Positions 1-10,599 of a stretch of 64,000 nucleotides of DNA are shown here, one piece after another. Location of the stretch: positions 144,414,478 to 144,478,477 of the forward strand of contig CP092863.1 of assembly GCA_030710605.1 (NCBI GenBank). Direction: 5' to 3'. Position numbers and translations under genes: made by a program. The notes below the pieces were generated by a model. The model ran no database searches. It was not told the origin of the DNA and saw only the letters and a list, made by a program, of their open reading frames with translations. This DNA comes from Cordylochernes scorpioides. Taxonomy: Eukaryota > Arthropoda > Arachnida > Pseudoscorpiones > Chernetidae. How positions within the stretch are numbered: the first letter of the stretch is position 1; every line of letters starts with the position of its first letter.

Positions 1-1339
1 GGACGAACAATAAGTGATCTTTATTTCAAAATGACAGTCATAATACAGAGCGAGAACGGCGTCGGCTTAGTAGCAAGTAGGACCACCGCGGACGGCGATG
101 CACGCAGCAACACGTCTAGGTAGAGAGTCAATCAGAGTACGGATGGCGTCCTGAGGGATGGCTCTCCATTCCCTCTCAGCCATTTGCCACAGTTCGTCTT
201 CTGAACGTGGCTGTGGCAAGGCATGCCAACGGCGTCCAATGATGTCCCAGACGTGCTCGATTGGTGAGAGATCAGGAGAGTACGGTGGCCAGGGAAGCAT
301 CTGTACATCTTGCAGAGCTTGTTGGCTAATGCGAGCAGTGTGCGGTCGGGCGTTATCCTGCTGATAAAGGGCATTGGGTACCCCCTGAAGGTAGGGGAGT
401 GTCACCGGTCGCAGCACATCATCAACGTATCGTTGGGCCGTCATAGTGCCCTGAATACGAAGTAAAGGTGACCTGGAATCATACGCGATTGCGCCCCAAA
501 CCATGATTCCACGTTGTCGCACGGTGGGGCGTTCCACAATTGCTGCCGGTTTGGACTTTCTCCACGTCGACGCCACAAGCGTACACGGCGACTATCACTG
601 GACAAGCAGAAACGCGACTCATCTGAGAACACGACCCTGTGCCATTCCGTCATCCACGTCGATCTAGCCCGGTACCATTCCAAACGTTGGCGACTATTCG
701 GTGGCGTCAATGGCAGTCTTCTTAGCGGACGGCATGAGTGCAAGCCATTAGCAACCAATCGACGGGAAATGGTTCTGGTCGAGATGGAATGATCTAGGGT
801 GTCTTGCACATGTTGCAGGATGGCGGTACAAGTGGCTTGTGGGGCCGCCACTGCTTGTCGAAGGATACGCCGATCCACACGTGCTAACGTCACTCTGGTT
901 GCACCGACATTCCTATAAATTGCCACATTTCCTTGTTCCAACCATCTTCTTCACATCGGTGCACCGTGGACGCACCAAGGTGTGTATCAGCTGCGATTTG
1001 ACGTATGGACCAACCTGCCCTTTTCAGTCCGATCACCATTCCCCTCGTAAAAGCGTCTGTCTGCTTGAACTGCCTCCGTTTACGATGACCTGGCATTCTC
1101 TGTTATTACACGTGTCTTTTGACACAAGAACAAAATTTCTACAATGATTTTCCTTGAAGAAATAACGACACGAATACTGTCCTTTCTGCAAGTTCCTTCC
1201 CTTATATCTTACTCCATGTGCGCACGAGAGCTGCGCATTTTACATCATTTGCATAACTCGGTTAGGCGCGTCTACCCTGAAATTTGCATAATTTTCTGGC
1301 CACTATTTCTTGGTGTTCCATTTTCAATGTCACGCAGTG
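1..1339 (-). mobile_element. Tc1-like DNA transposon, copy A (cut by the window edge)
   Basis: The right end (1293-1339) carries the same terminal inverted repeat as the complete copy at 53438-54856, ending CACGCAGTG and followed by TA, the Tc1/mariner target. The body is collinear with that copy in reverse orientation. The far terminal repeat, about 80 bp, lies beyond position 1. The transposase inside is broken by two frameshifts, so this copy is not autonomous. Confidence 0.93.
67..1096 (-). pseudogene. Tc1-like transposase, frameshifted
   Basis: This would encode the cut-and-paste transposase of copy A. Reading starts at an ATG (1094-1096, MPGHRKRRQ) and gives an N-terminal helix-turn-helix stretch (GWSIRQIAADT). 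A one-base loss near 945-955 moves the reading into the frame that continues with EQGNVAIYRN. A second one-base loss near 555-565, after the WRRRGE stretch, moves it again. The third piece carries the catalytic blocks QQDNARPH and PDLSPIEHVWD and stops at 67. The intact homologue at 53681-54712 makes both breaks easy to place. The ATG lost in copy B is kept here, so the two copies are damaged in different ways. Confidence 0.9.
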
Positions 1340-1424
1340 TATATTCGCCGTAAAAATATTATTAGCTAAGTAATAAGATAAACAACGTTTTAAGAAAAAA
1401 AAAACTTTTGGGACAACCTTATAA
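1340..1424. other. AT-rich spacer
   Basis: Nothing recognisable apart from a short A run at 1396-1405. Confidence 0.5.
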
Positions 1425-1625
1425 AAGTTGTTGATGGTTGGCGTCATCTATCGGAATAAATATAAACTTTTCGTCGAATTTTATCAATTTTTCCAGAATT
1501 GGCCAAATACCCCTTTTTAATTGATCAAAAAAAGATAAATATGTACGCGTTTCGTGTTGTTGGCTCTTATCAGCGTGGTGCACGCTGTACCTCAACAATT
1601 ATAAAATGTTTTCATATATAGAAAA
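1425..1625 (-). repeat. HH-B family repeat with degenerate hammerhead-like core
   Basis: The left part holds the HH-B end (GTCATCTATCGGAATAAATA) and the middle TTCCAGAATTGGCCAAATAC shared with copies at 27600, 28685 and 41539. On the minus strand, CACG-CTGATAA-GAGCC is followed by ACGAAACGCGT. This is the hammerhead layout with G8 changed to A, so it is probably inactive. Confidence 0.6.
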
Positions 1626-2090
1626 ATATCCAAATTATGATAAAAGTTTCGAGCATAAATACTCTCTATCAGATGACTATCAATAAAACATTTGTTTTGA
1701 ATAACATTTAAATATAAAGGTAGAGTCATATGAGACGTTATACGGAAACTATAGATTCAGTATTTATGGGTATTCTTTTTTTTTTATTATTTTCAATCTT
1801 CAACATACATTAAATATGTATCAAAAGAAAATGCATATATCTATTCGGTCAATTCTCAGGAATAAAATTGATTCAAAGTTTATTTGAAATTTATTCCGAT
1901 AGATGGCGCTATTATATCAATAAATTTATATTCGGGCGGTTAAAGATAATACCTATATCATCATAATAAATGAATGAATGTTGTGATTGGGAATGAGAAG
2001 CGGGCAATTAAAAGAGAATTCAGTAGTATAGATGTGGAATGAGTCTCCAAGGACAAACAAACAAACAAGAAGAGGGAGGTGGTCCCACGA
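1626..2090. other. AT-rich spacer with an HH-B end fragment
   Basis: Mostly low complexity. An HH-B terminal piece (ATTCCGATAGATGGCGCT) sits at about 1892-1910. From 1975 to 2090 base composition becomes less AT-rich, leading into the exon-like stretch that follows. Confidence 0.5.
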
Positions 2091-2235
2091 TGTCCTACTA
2101 ATGAAAGACGAGATGAAGAAGAAAAAAATCAATATGGGCGACCAAAAGTCAGGCAGGTGACAGTTGAGCGCTAGGCGGCGCTGGCATCGAGTGGAAGTTG
2201 GATCAGAGTGCCAGGTGTTCCTGCCCAGTGTACGG

Positions 2236-2275
2236 ATGCTGTGGGCACTTCTGGCCGGGCTGTTTGCCCTGCAAG
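2236..2275 (+). CDS. Possible first coding exon with signal peptide (partial)
   Basis: An ATG at 2236 opens 13 codons reading MLWALLAGLFALQ. This is a hydrophobic run with Trp and Leu that resembles the core of a secretion signal peptide. It ends at AAG followed by GTGGGA (2276 on), an acceptable splice donor, in phase 1. About 110 bp upstream are clearly less AT-rich than the surroundings, as a 5' untranslated exon would be; an in-frame TGA at about 2158 precedes this ATG. Downstream the base composition falls at once to AT-rich repeats, as in an intron. No second exon was found, so gene identity is unknown and the call may be chance. Confidence 0.25.
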
Positions 2276-2279
2276 GTGG

Positions 2280-3270
2280 GAACTTTTTTACTGATTTCTT
2301 TGTGTTTACTGTCTTTATAGCTTCTTGTAGTGTTCTGTGTATAAGCTTCGTATGTATCTATTAGCTCAGTTTGACTGTTATTCGGTTATTGTCATGTTAA
2401 ATCTACTTTCTGTTTGGTATTATCTATTTCATTTACTTCGCAATTAATTTATATGGTTTTATACATACATTAATATTGGATTTTACTGATATATTTGTGT
2501 TTCTGTCTTTTTAGCTTCTTGTAGATGTCCCTATATAAGCTTCGTATGTATCTATTAGCTCAGTTAGGCTTTTATTCGGTTATTGTCATGCAAAATCTAC
2601 TTTCTGTTTGGTTTTATCTATTGTATCTACTTAGAAATTAACTTAGATGGTTCTATACATACATTAATATTGGGTTTTGAATACTCGTTTTCTTTTTTCT
2701 GTCTTTTTACGTTCTTATAGTGTTCTCTGTATAGGCTTTGTATGTATATATTATCTCAGTTTGACTGTGATTAAGACATTTCAGTGTTAAATCTACTTTC
2801 TGTTTGGTTTTATATATTTTATTTGCTTCGCAATTATTTCTATGGTTCAATATATACAGTAATATATTTGTGTTTTTGTCTTTTTAGCTTCTTGTAGATG
2901 TTTCTGTATAAGCTTCGTATGCATCTACACGCTCAGTTTAACTGTGATTTGAATGTTTTCATGTTAAAACTACTTTCAGTTTCATCTATTTTATTACTTC
3001 GCAATTAACTTATATGGTTTTATAGATAAAGTAATATTGGATTTTACTGATATATTTGTGTTTTCTGTCTTCTTAGCTTCTTGTAGTTGACTGTGTATAG
3101 GCTTCGTAGGTATCTAAATGCTCAGTATGACTGTGATTAAGTCATTTTAGTGTTAATTCTATTTTCTGTTTGATTTTATTTATTTCATTTACTTCGCAAT
3201 TGATTTCTATCGTTCCACATATACAGTATTATTGGGGATTTTACTGCTATATTTGTGTGATGTATGTGTT
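2280..3270 (+). repeat. Degenerate ~190-bp tandem repeat array
   Basis: Five or more units, each with TTTTACTGATATATTTGTGT, then CTTCTTGTAG, then ATCTACTTTCTGTTTGGTTT, then ACTTCGCAATTA. The CTTCTTGTAG anchor falls at 2321, 2515, 2711 (as GTTCTTATAG), 2888 and 3077, so spacing is 177-196 bp. Units are well diverged. Outlying pieces occur near 3640-3730, 3800-3870 and 4235-4370, suggesting a longer array broken by insertions. Confidence 0.8.
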
Positions 3271-3437
3271 TGACAGGGGCTCTATTCAATTTTATTATTA
3301 TTTTATTAGTATAAAACGAGTTTTTCTTGAGTATTGAGTGCTTACAATGATGTGCGAATGAGTTTCGTAAATGATAATAAATGTTTTTCCTGAAGATAGA
3401 GCTTGCCTGGCCGACATTCACATTTCTTTGAACAATA

Positions 3438-3586
3438 GACACTTCGGCCAGTTAGAGTTTTTTATTTTTCTCAACGTTTCGACAAAAGTCTTTTTTATTT
3501 ATTTCTCCTGACGAAGATAAAATATTTTTGTTGAAACGTTGAGAATATAAAAAAAACTCTAACTGGCCGAAGTGTCTATTTTTCAC
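3438..3586. repeat. HH-E foldback repeat
   Basis: Inverted arms: GACACTTCGGCCAGTTAGAG from about 3438 and its reverse complement ending near 3586. The arms include CTCAACGTTTCGAC on one side and GTTGAAACGTTGAG on the other. The loop side holds a hammerhead-like core, described separately. Confidence 0.8.
3503..3545 (+). ncRNA. Type I hammerhead-like ribozyme (HH-E copy 1)
   Basis: Box CTGACGA at 3508-3514 fits CUGANGA. GAA is at 3533-3535, a four-base palindromic stem III (ACGT) at 3536-3539, and T at 3540 as nucleotide 17. Stem I pairs TTCTC (3503-3507) with GAGAA (3541-3545) and can extend through the A/T runs. Stem II (3515-3532) is AT-rich and imperfect, starting with an A-U pair, so activity is uncertain. 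The core itself is unbroken. Confidence 0.55.
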
Positions 3587-3589
3587 AGA

Positions 3590-4930
3590 AAAAAATAAAT
3601 GTTTTGCTGATGATGGTGACTGGACAATTGTTAAGTTAGAACTTATTTTGTTTTATCTATTTTCTTTACTTCGTAATATAACTCTATGGTCTATAGCTTC
3701 AATATTGTTGGTTTTACTAGGGTTCGTAATGTATTATTATTGTTTTTTAGTACCTAACATATTTTTTCTTGAGACTTACATACATTGCTTCCATTGCTGC
3801 ACAATGTCCAGTTTGACTGTGATTTAAAGACAATAAGTTCAAGTTACTTTCAGTTTATTTTCCTTAATATTTACTTTTGTTTTCAATTTTGAATCTTTAT
3901 GATCAGTTCAACTACGCTTCTAACTAGATTTTTTATTTATTGTTGGAAAACACAAAATAAAGTTTTTCTCTCGACCTTAAAAAAGAGTCTTTGTAATTGA
4001 ACGACTGAAATAAATAAGCTCAGTAAAATGGACTATAAGAACAGCTTTTAAACCTCTTTTTGGCCTCTGAAAAATATGTGTTGATAGTGGAAGATCCTAT
4101 TTTTAAATATTCAATGAATAAAATTACATATACAAGCTTGAATATAGTGAATAGAAATATTTTGGTTTGAATATTCCAACTATTATAGACGCGTATAATT
4201 ATTTTGAAAATTAGACAATTGCTACTGTCCTTACTGTAATCTACTTTCTGTTTGGTTTTACCTATTTCATTTATTTCGCCATTAACCTATATGGATTTAT
4301 ATATACAGTAATATTAGATTTTACTGATATATATCTTTCTGTCTCTCTCTTTAGCGTCTTGTAGATGTTTAAGTGTATAAGAAATTGTTTAATATTCAAA
4401 ACAATCATACGCGTCTATAATAGTTTCGAATATTCATAACAGATGGCGCGCTATGAATAATAATATATTTTGGTTGGTTAAAATTGGTTTTACTGTGGTT
4501 ATAATCAATTTTGTATTATTTAAAGAATTAAAAAGCGTTTTAAAATGTCATAGTGTATGTTTGTTTCGAATCCTATTCCGTAATAGCAAATTTATATTTA
4601 GTTTTATTAGGAATTTATTTATTTTCCGCTGAGTGATTTAACTCTTAATTACATACACTTCTATTTACATACTGAGTTGGTGTAATTAGAATCTAATTGC
4701 ATATTAATCTATGCTTTTTCTTTGGAGGTTAGGATTATATAGACTAAATAAACTGTTTCGGCTATCTCTTAGCTTATATTTCGTTACAAATCATAACAGT
4801 TGATTTTTAAAATAGAATTATTCTTGTTTTTAATCAGTGGTCATGTTTGGTTTGATGGTAGCTTGGGTCATTTTCTGTGTGATTTTGCAATCTGATCAGT
4901 TTTTCTACACATTTTACCTTTTTACTTTGA
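3590..4930. other. AT-rich spacer with FB-1 halves and stray 190-bp repeat pieces
   Basis: FB-1 foldback ends are seen at about 4165-4225 (ATTATAGACGCGTATAATTA, then TACTGTCCTTACTG) and 4385-4470 (ACGCGTCTATAATAGTTTCG, then ACAGATGGCGCGCTATG). Between them is a fragment of the 190-bp tandem repeat (4235-4370), so the repeat interrupts or replaces the middle of the FB-1 copy. 4480-4930 shows nothing recognisable. Confidence 0.6.
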
Positions 4931-4935
4931 ATATA

Positions 4936-6238
4936 CAGGGTGTACCAGGTAAATTGGGAATTTCAACAATGGTATTTTAACTGAATTTTTTTGCAAGTAA
5001 AAATTAAAATATCCGAATGAAATTTGACAAAGTAGTAGATAAAAGGATATAGTTTTTATTTATTCAATGTAGTTTCCATTATTAGCTACAACAGTCTCGA
5101 GGCGAGTGCGGAATGAAGCACAGGCCTTGGCGACGATGACCTTGTCCATTTGGGTCATCACCGTGTGAACTGCTTTTTTGACAGACGGGATGGTGGTATG
5201 AGGAGCTTTGTTGACATCTCTCTCAACAACGCCCCATACATAGTAGTCGAGGGGATTGCAATCTGGATAATTAGGGGGCCAAATATTAGGACCCCAGTGA
5301 CTAGGGACGTTAAGTGTCAGCCACGATTGTGTCTTTTTTGCCTTATGGGCTGGAGCTGAGTCCTGTTGGAAGACATACTTCCTTCCTGCGGCCACCATGT
5401 CCATCCAAGGCTTCACAACGGTCTCCAGAACATTGATGTAGGTGTCAGCGTTCATCCTAAGGCCCTTCTCAAAGAAATGGGGAGGCATGACATCACGTTC
5501 ACTGCTGATAACGCCAAGGACCATTACGGAGGCAGGATATTTCGTGTGCATCACGACAGGTATCTCTGAGGGGTCTTTACAGATCCAGCGATCATTCCTG
5601 GGATTTACCTTATGGTCCACGTCAAAGTTCTTTTCGTCAGAGAAGAACCTTAGCATGCCAAAAGAATCGTGTTTCAGGTTGTTGAGGAGGACAGCAGCCT
5701 TTCCTTTTCTGTTATTCTTCATATTCTCAGTCAGCAACTGACCTTTCCGAAGGGCATAAGACTTGAGACCAAGGTCCTCATGGATAGTTCTGACAATTGT
5801 CATAGAGCCAACGTCCATTTCCTTGGCTATGGCCCTCATGCTCTTCCCAGGGTTTCCATCAATCTTCTCCTTGACAATTTTGACAAATTCTTCGCCTCTT
5901 ACCCTTTCCGTTCGACGCGAGTGCTTTTTCCTTGTAGCTATCCCCTCTTTGTTACTGTCGGCCTCATCAAACTGCTTCTTGACACGATAAATAGTGGTTT
6001 TGGGCAACTTAAGAAAATCCACTATCTCTTTGGGGCTCCTTCCGGCGCGCAGAGCAACGATGATGGCAGCTCGATTTTCAAATTCTCGGTTACTCTTCAT
6101 CACTACACTGCGCACACATGTACTGTTGCATTTAACATGAATATGGCTACGTAATGAAAAAAAAACAAGTTTTTAATCTCAAGTAGTTTTTGTTTTATGG
6201 ACTGTCAAAGTTAGTCCCAATTCACCTGGTACACCCTG
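4936..6238 (-). mobile_element. maT-type (DD37D) mariner-superfamily transposon, apparently intact
   Basis: Length is 1303 bp. Both ends begin CAGGGTGTACCAGGT and the inverted repeat runs 24 bp with one mismatch. TA flanks both sides (4934-4935 and 6239-6240). One open transposase gene fills most of the element. The complete ends and open frame suggest a recent insertion. The 123-bp MITE array starts 19 bp beyond the end. Confidence 0.95.
5060..6100 (-). CDS. Mariner-superfamily transposase, DD37D type
   Basis: Cut-and-paste transposase of the surrounding element, acting in the nucleus on its own terminal repeats. The first ATG is at 6098-6100 (MKSNREFENR) and gives about 346 residues, the usual size. 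The N-terminus has two helix-turn-helix-like blocks: residues about 10-45 (GRSPKEIVDFLKLPKTTIYR) and about 85-110 (KSMRAIAKEMDVGSMTIVRT). A basic KKHSRRTER linker lies near residue 60. The catalytic triad is D155 (FFSDEKNFD), D247 (FQQDSAPAH) and D285 (CNPLDYYVW), with 37 residues between the last two, which marks the DD37D (maT) group rather than classical DD34D mariner. I see no stop or frameshift, so it may still be functional. Confidence 0.95.
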   Translation of the reverse strand: MKSNREFENRAAIIVALRAGRSPKEIVDFLKLPKTTIYRVKKQFDEADSNKEGIATRKKHSRRTERVRGEEFVKIVKEKIDGNPGKSMRAIAKEMDVGSMTIVRTIHEDLGLKSYALRKGQLLTENMKNNRKGKAAVLLNNLKHDSFGMLRFFSDEKNFDVDHKVNPRNDRWICKDPSEIPVVMHTKYPASVMVLGVISSERDVMPPHFFEKGLRMNADTYINVLETVVKPWMDMVAAGRKYVFQQDSAPAHKAKKTQSWLTLNVPSHWGPNIWPPNYPDCNPLDYYVWGVVERDVNKAPHTTIPSVKKAVHTVMTQMDKVIVAKACASFRTRLETVVANNGNYIE

Positions 6239-6256
6239 TATATCAATAGAATATAT

Positions 6257-7936
6257 GTAATCATGAAAAAAGCATAAGGAAGTTGTACTTTTTATCATGT
6301 ATATCTGGATTGAGACAATAACTCTGACAGATATTACAGTGACCTTTATTGAAGACACACGAGATAACCAAGTGTGTATACACTCATGGACAAAACTTAA
6401 GGAAGTTGTACCTTTTACCATGTATATCGGGATTCGGACACTAACTCTGAAAGATATTACAGTGACCTTTATTGAAGACACACGAGATAACCAAGTGTGT
6501 ATACACTCGTGGACAAAACTTAAGGAAGTTGTACCTTTGACCATGTATATCGGGATTCGGACACTAACTCTGAAAGATATTACAGTTCCCTTTATTGAAG
6601 ACATACGAGATAACCAAGTGTGTATACACTCATGAACAAAACATAAGGAAGTTGTACCTTTTACCATGTATATCGGGATTGAGACAATAACTCTGAAATA
6701 TATTACAGTGACCTTTATTGAAGACATACGAGATAACCAAGTGTGTATACACTCATGGACAAAACTTAAGGAAGTTGTACTTTTACCATGTATATCGGGA
6801 TTCAGACAATAACTCTAAAATATATTACAGTGACCTTTATTGAAGACATACGAGATAACCAAGTGTGTATACACTCATGGACAAAACTTAAGGAAGTTGT
6901 ACCTTTTAACATGTATATCGGGATTGAGACATTAAAACTCTGAAAGATACTACAGTGACCTTTATTGAAGACATACGAGATAACCAAGTGTGTATACACT
7001 CATGGACAAAACTTAAGGAAGTTGTACCTTTTACCATGTATATCGGGATTGAGACATTAACTCTGAAAGATACTACAGTGACCTTTATTGAAGACATACG
7101 AGATAACCAAGTGTGTATACACTCATGGACAAAACTTAAAGAAGTTGTACCTTTTACCATGTATATCGGGATTGAGACACTAACTCTGAAAGATATTACA
7201 GTGACCTTTATTGAAGACACACGAGATAACTGAGTTTGTATACACTCATAGACAAAATCTAAGAAGGTTGTACCTTTTACCATGTATATCGGGATTGAGA
7301 CACTAACTCTGAAAAATATTACAGCGACCTTTATTGAAGAGACACGAGATAACCAAGTGTGTATACACTCATAGACAAAACTTAAGGAAGTTGTACCTTT
7401 TATCATGTATATTGGGATTCAGACAATAACTCTGAAATATATTACAGTGACCTTTATTGAAGACATACGAGATAACCAAGTGTGTATACACACATGGACA
7501 AACCTTAAGGAAGTTGTACCTTTAACCATGTATATTGGGATTCAGACAATGGCTCTGAAATATATTACAGTGGCCTTTATTGAGGACATACAAGATAACC
7601 AAGTGTGTATACACTCATAGACAAAACTTAAGGAAGTTGTACCTTTTAACATGTATATCGGGATTGAGACAATAACTCTGAAATATATTACAGTGACCTT
7701 TATTGAAGACATACGAGATAACCAAGTGTGTATACACTCATGGACAAAACTTGAGGAAGTTGTACCTTTTATGATGTATATCGGGATTGAGACAATAACT
7801 CTGAAAGATATTACTGAAACTTTATTGAAGACACATTAGATAACCAAGTGTGAATATTAATTACTATGTCTCCTTAAAAAATACACAACTGACGACATCA
7901 GAGACTTTCCACATCTTCAAGGTTTGTCCATGAGTG
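6257..7936. mobile_element. TA-flanked MITE expanded into a 13-copy, 123-bp minisatellite
   Basis: Units start with CACTCATGGACAAAACTTAA (degenerate in the first) at about 6257, 6381, 6504, 6627, 6750, 6872, 6997, 7120, 7243, 7366, 7489, 7612 and 7735, a strict 123-bp period apart from small indels. The right end (7860-7936) is the unamplified MITE end, closing with GTCCATGAGTG and then TA, the inverted copy of the unit start. Because 123 is a multiple of three, long open frames appear on both strands; they are by-products, broken by in-frame TAG and indels in some units. Confidence 0.92.
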
Positions 7937-8394
7937 TATAGTTCAACAGTCTTGAATACGTTTTAGATACTTTCTTGATTATTAGCACAATTATTTCGTG
8001 ATTAAGAGATACGTTTTTATAATGAATAACAAATATTTTGTTATGTGCTTCAAAACCTATCATATTATGATGCATAAGCGCGTTATCTGTTATTAAAATT
8101 CGAAACTATTATTTATTTTATTTTTAAAAGAATCATACGCGTTTATAATAGTTTCGAACGTATTGTCTCAAATTGAAATTTGATATTTATTATTGTTTTA
8201 CTAGAAAAGGTAAGAAGGAAAGATGGTATTTCTTTCAATTAGGAGACACCCTATCACAAATCTTTGAACCACAAGATCGCCTTATATAAATTTTAATCAA
8301 TTTGGCAATTTACGTTAGTCATATATTTTTTAAATCTAGTAAATAGTATATGTAATGAAAGCATTAAGACACGAATTTCTCTTTTCACACATGA
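7937..8394. other. AT-rich spacer with FB-1 end fragment
   Basis: 8060-8165 contains an FB-1 terminal piece (ATGATGCATAAGCGCGTTAT, then ATACGCGTTTATAATAGTTT). The rest shows no gene. Confidence 0.55.
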
Positions 8395-8500
8395 ATCAAA
8401 TTTCTACTGTCTTTACTGCGGTGGAAAATATATATTGGAAGGGCTTGGCTCATCAGTGGTGAACCTTCCCAGCGGTTTCGCCAATATGGCTTGAAAATTT
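8395..8500 (+). repeat. FB-1 repeat core, single arm
   Basis: TCTACTGTCTTTACTGCGGT, then GGCTTGGCTCATCAGTGGTG, then CCCAGCGGTTTCGCCAA. Half of an FB-1 foldback, ending abruptly near 8495. Confidence 0.75.
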
Positions 8501-9015
8501 GTTATATTGTATCCTAATAACAAAATTTTAAAATTTTCACTTTTTTTTCTAATCGTAATTTATCTTATCAGTGTGATTCTCTTTACTTTATTGATTCTTT
8601 AAAAAATAATAAAAAAGTGAAATTGTACTGGGATAAAGTGAATAAATAAAGAAAAAGGCTTTCATTTGATTATGCAACTAAAAGTTGTTGATAGCTTATT
8701 CTGACAGATGGCGCAAGCCATCAGCAAAATTTAGTTACATGATCAGAAGTTGCCTTTTTTATTGATTTTTTATGTTTTGAATAAATAGTTTATATTATAG
8801 TAAATCGGTCTTGTATAAAGTCTGACATGTTTGGTTATACATTAGGTTGGAACGTCCGTTAGAGTTGTTTCTATATATTTGTCCCTTTCTTCCTAAAATT
8901 TACATATTTAGGAATTCCTTTAACCTCACTTGATAATGTTTTATTTATTGAGAGCTCTTTTCTCTGAATGGAATTTTTTTCTAAATATATTTATTTTTAT
9001 ATTGTTTATTGTATG
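8501..9015. other. AT-rich spacer with an HH-B end
   Basis: 8660-8755 has an HH-B end (AACTAAAAGTTGTTGATAGC, then ACAGATGGCGCAAGCCATCA). No gene seen. Confidence 0.5.
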
Positions 9016-9231
9016 CACTCATGGACATAACAATAGGCGGTGTGTAGTATTTTATGTGGTTGGTGATCTGATATATATATATTTTTTTGAAGAAGACAAA
9101 GGTAATTTTGTTCACACTAGGTTATCTCGTTTGTCTTCAATAAAGGTCACTGTAATATCTTTCAGAGTTATTGTATGAAGCCCGATATACATACTGAAAG
9201 GTATAACTTTCTCAAGTTTTGTCCATGAGTG
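9016..9231. mobile_element. MITE, single unamplified copy (~216 bp)
   Basis: Begins CACTCATGGACA and ends TGTCCATGAGTG, the terminal inverted repeat of the minisatellite-forming MITE. The middle has GAAGAAGACAAAGG and one 123-bp-type segment (TATCTCGTTTGTCTTCAATA, then AGGTCACTGTAATATCTTTC). It shows the family's size before internal amplification. Confidence 0.85.
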
Positions 9232-9539
9232 TATATAATATTTGCTATAATCTACATACGCCTTTTATTATAAAATAAGAAAAAATAAGCTCTCCAAAGA
9301 ATTTCTATAGAATTTAATATTTTATTTGTGCAGTAAATAGACACATTGTCTCCGACAAATAATTCTTCTAATTGGTGAATAATTTACACTATTAGACAAA
9401 TCTTAAGATTCTCGAAAGCTTGAGATTACATTCATAAAAAAAAACTCACCTTTAAAGAAACCTTTTGTATTATTTAAATCTATATTTAGAATATTTTTAA
9501 ATCAAGTAAATAGTATAGAAAATGAAAATATTAAGACGT

Positions 9540-9725
9540 GAATGCCTTTTTTTATCACAAATCAAATTTTCCACTGTTCTTACTGCGATGAAAAAATAAA
9601 TATTCGGAGGGCTTGGCTCATCAGTGGTGAACCCTCCCAGCGGTTTCGCCAATTTAATCTATCAGACCGTTTCTTTAGAGCTCTAATACTGTATTGGATC
9701 ATTCTGCTTAATATGCTTCACTGAA
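9540..9725 (+). repeat. FB-1 repeat, single arm
   Basis: CCACTGTTCTTACTGCGATG, then GGCTTGGCTCATCAGTGGTG, CCCAGCGGTTTCGCCAATTT and CTCTAATACTGTATTGGATC, matching the left arm of the foldback at 36641. Confidence 0.8.
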
Positions 9726-10184
9726 AGGTGGAATCTTAGAAATTTTAATAAAGAAAACTATGGACATAATATTTTAGAACAGCGTCAGTATAGAAAGCAA
9801 AAAAAAACGAATTTTTAACACTAGTTTTGCATTTTTAATTGTCAAATTAGCTATATCAAGCAATTAATTTGTACTAATGATTATAAAAAGATAATTATAT
9901 ATATAATATATATTCGTTTTTATTTTCAATTATATGAAGATATTAACTAGGCATATATCTCTCAGTAGTTTTTATAATTCCATCAGAAATATACGAAAGT
10001 TAATTTATTTTACACTCGACTGCAATTAATTATTTTTTTTCGTCTAATTTCCAATTAATTTATAGTATGTTAATTATATTTTTTATTCCCGGGTTGCTTA
10101 GAGAGAATTTCAGAGTAATTATATATGAATATATAGATTTTATATTCATATATATTTGCATATATTCGTAACTATATGTGCATA
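9726..10184. other. AT-rich spacer
   Basis: Low-complexity A/T sequence; nothing recognised. Confidence 0.5.
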
Positions 10185-10391
10185 CACTCATAGATAAAAC
10201 CTTAAGAAAGTGGAAAGCCTTTGATGTCGTCGGTCGTCTGTTTTTTGTTGTGTTGTTGATATTGTTTTAGTTTGAAGGAGACAGTGACAATTTTGTTCAC
10301 ACTTGGTTATCTCGTGTGTCTTCAATAAAAGTCACTGTGTATCAAATATCCTTTTCGACGACTGAGAATTTCAAAGTTTTATCTAGGAGTA
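10185..10391. mobile_element. MITE, single copy
   Basis: CACTCATAGATAAAACCTTA at the left after TA, then GGAGACAGTGACAATTTTGT and a single 123-bp-type segment. The right end is decayed (ATCTAGGAGTA). About 207 bp. Confidence 0.75.
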
Positions 10392-10434
10392 TATATATAT
10401 ATTTATTTTGTTTTGAAAATAAAGCAAACCATAA

Positions 10435-10560
10435 ATAAATCTTTAATTAAAAAGAAATATATTGGATCAAAAAATCATTTATTCTACCAGTATTTCAGTT
10501 AGCTGAACGCCAACCTTTATCAAGGTATTATAACATTTAAAAATATATATTTATGTAGAA
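10435..10560 (-). repeat. HH-A repeat, single arm
   Basis: TTTATTCTACCAGTATTTCA, then GCTGAACGCCAACCTTTATC, then AAGGTATTATAAC. Read on the minus strand this is the hammerhead-like HH-A core with a TTGATAA box. Confidence 0.7.
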
Positions 10561-10599
10561 AGAAAAATAGTCAGTTGTTAATATTTAAAAAATAGATTT

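Noticed and set aside
6179-7839. Long open reading frames on both strands across the 123-bp array
   Set aside because: They exist because the unit is a multiple of three; other units carry in-frame TAG or indels, and both strands are equally open.
6257-7936. CRISPR-like array
   Set aside because: Whole 123-bp units repeat with no unique spacers, in a eukaryotic repeat context.
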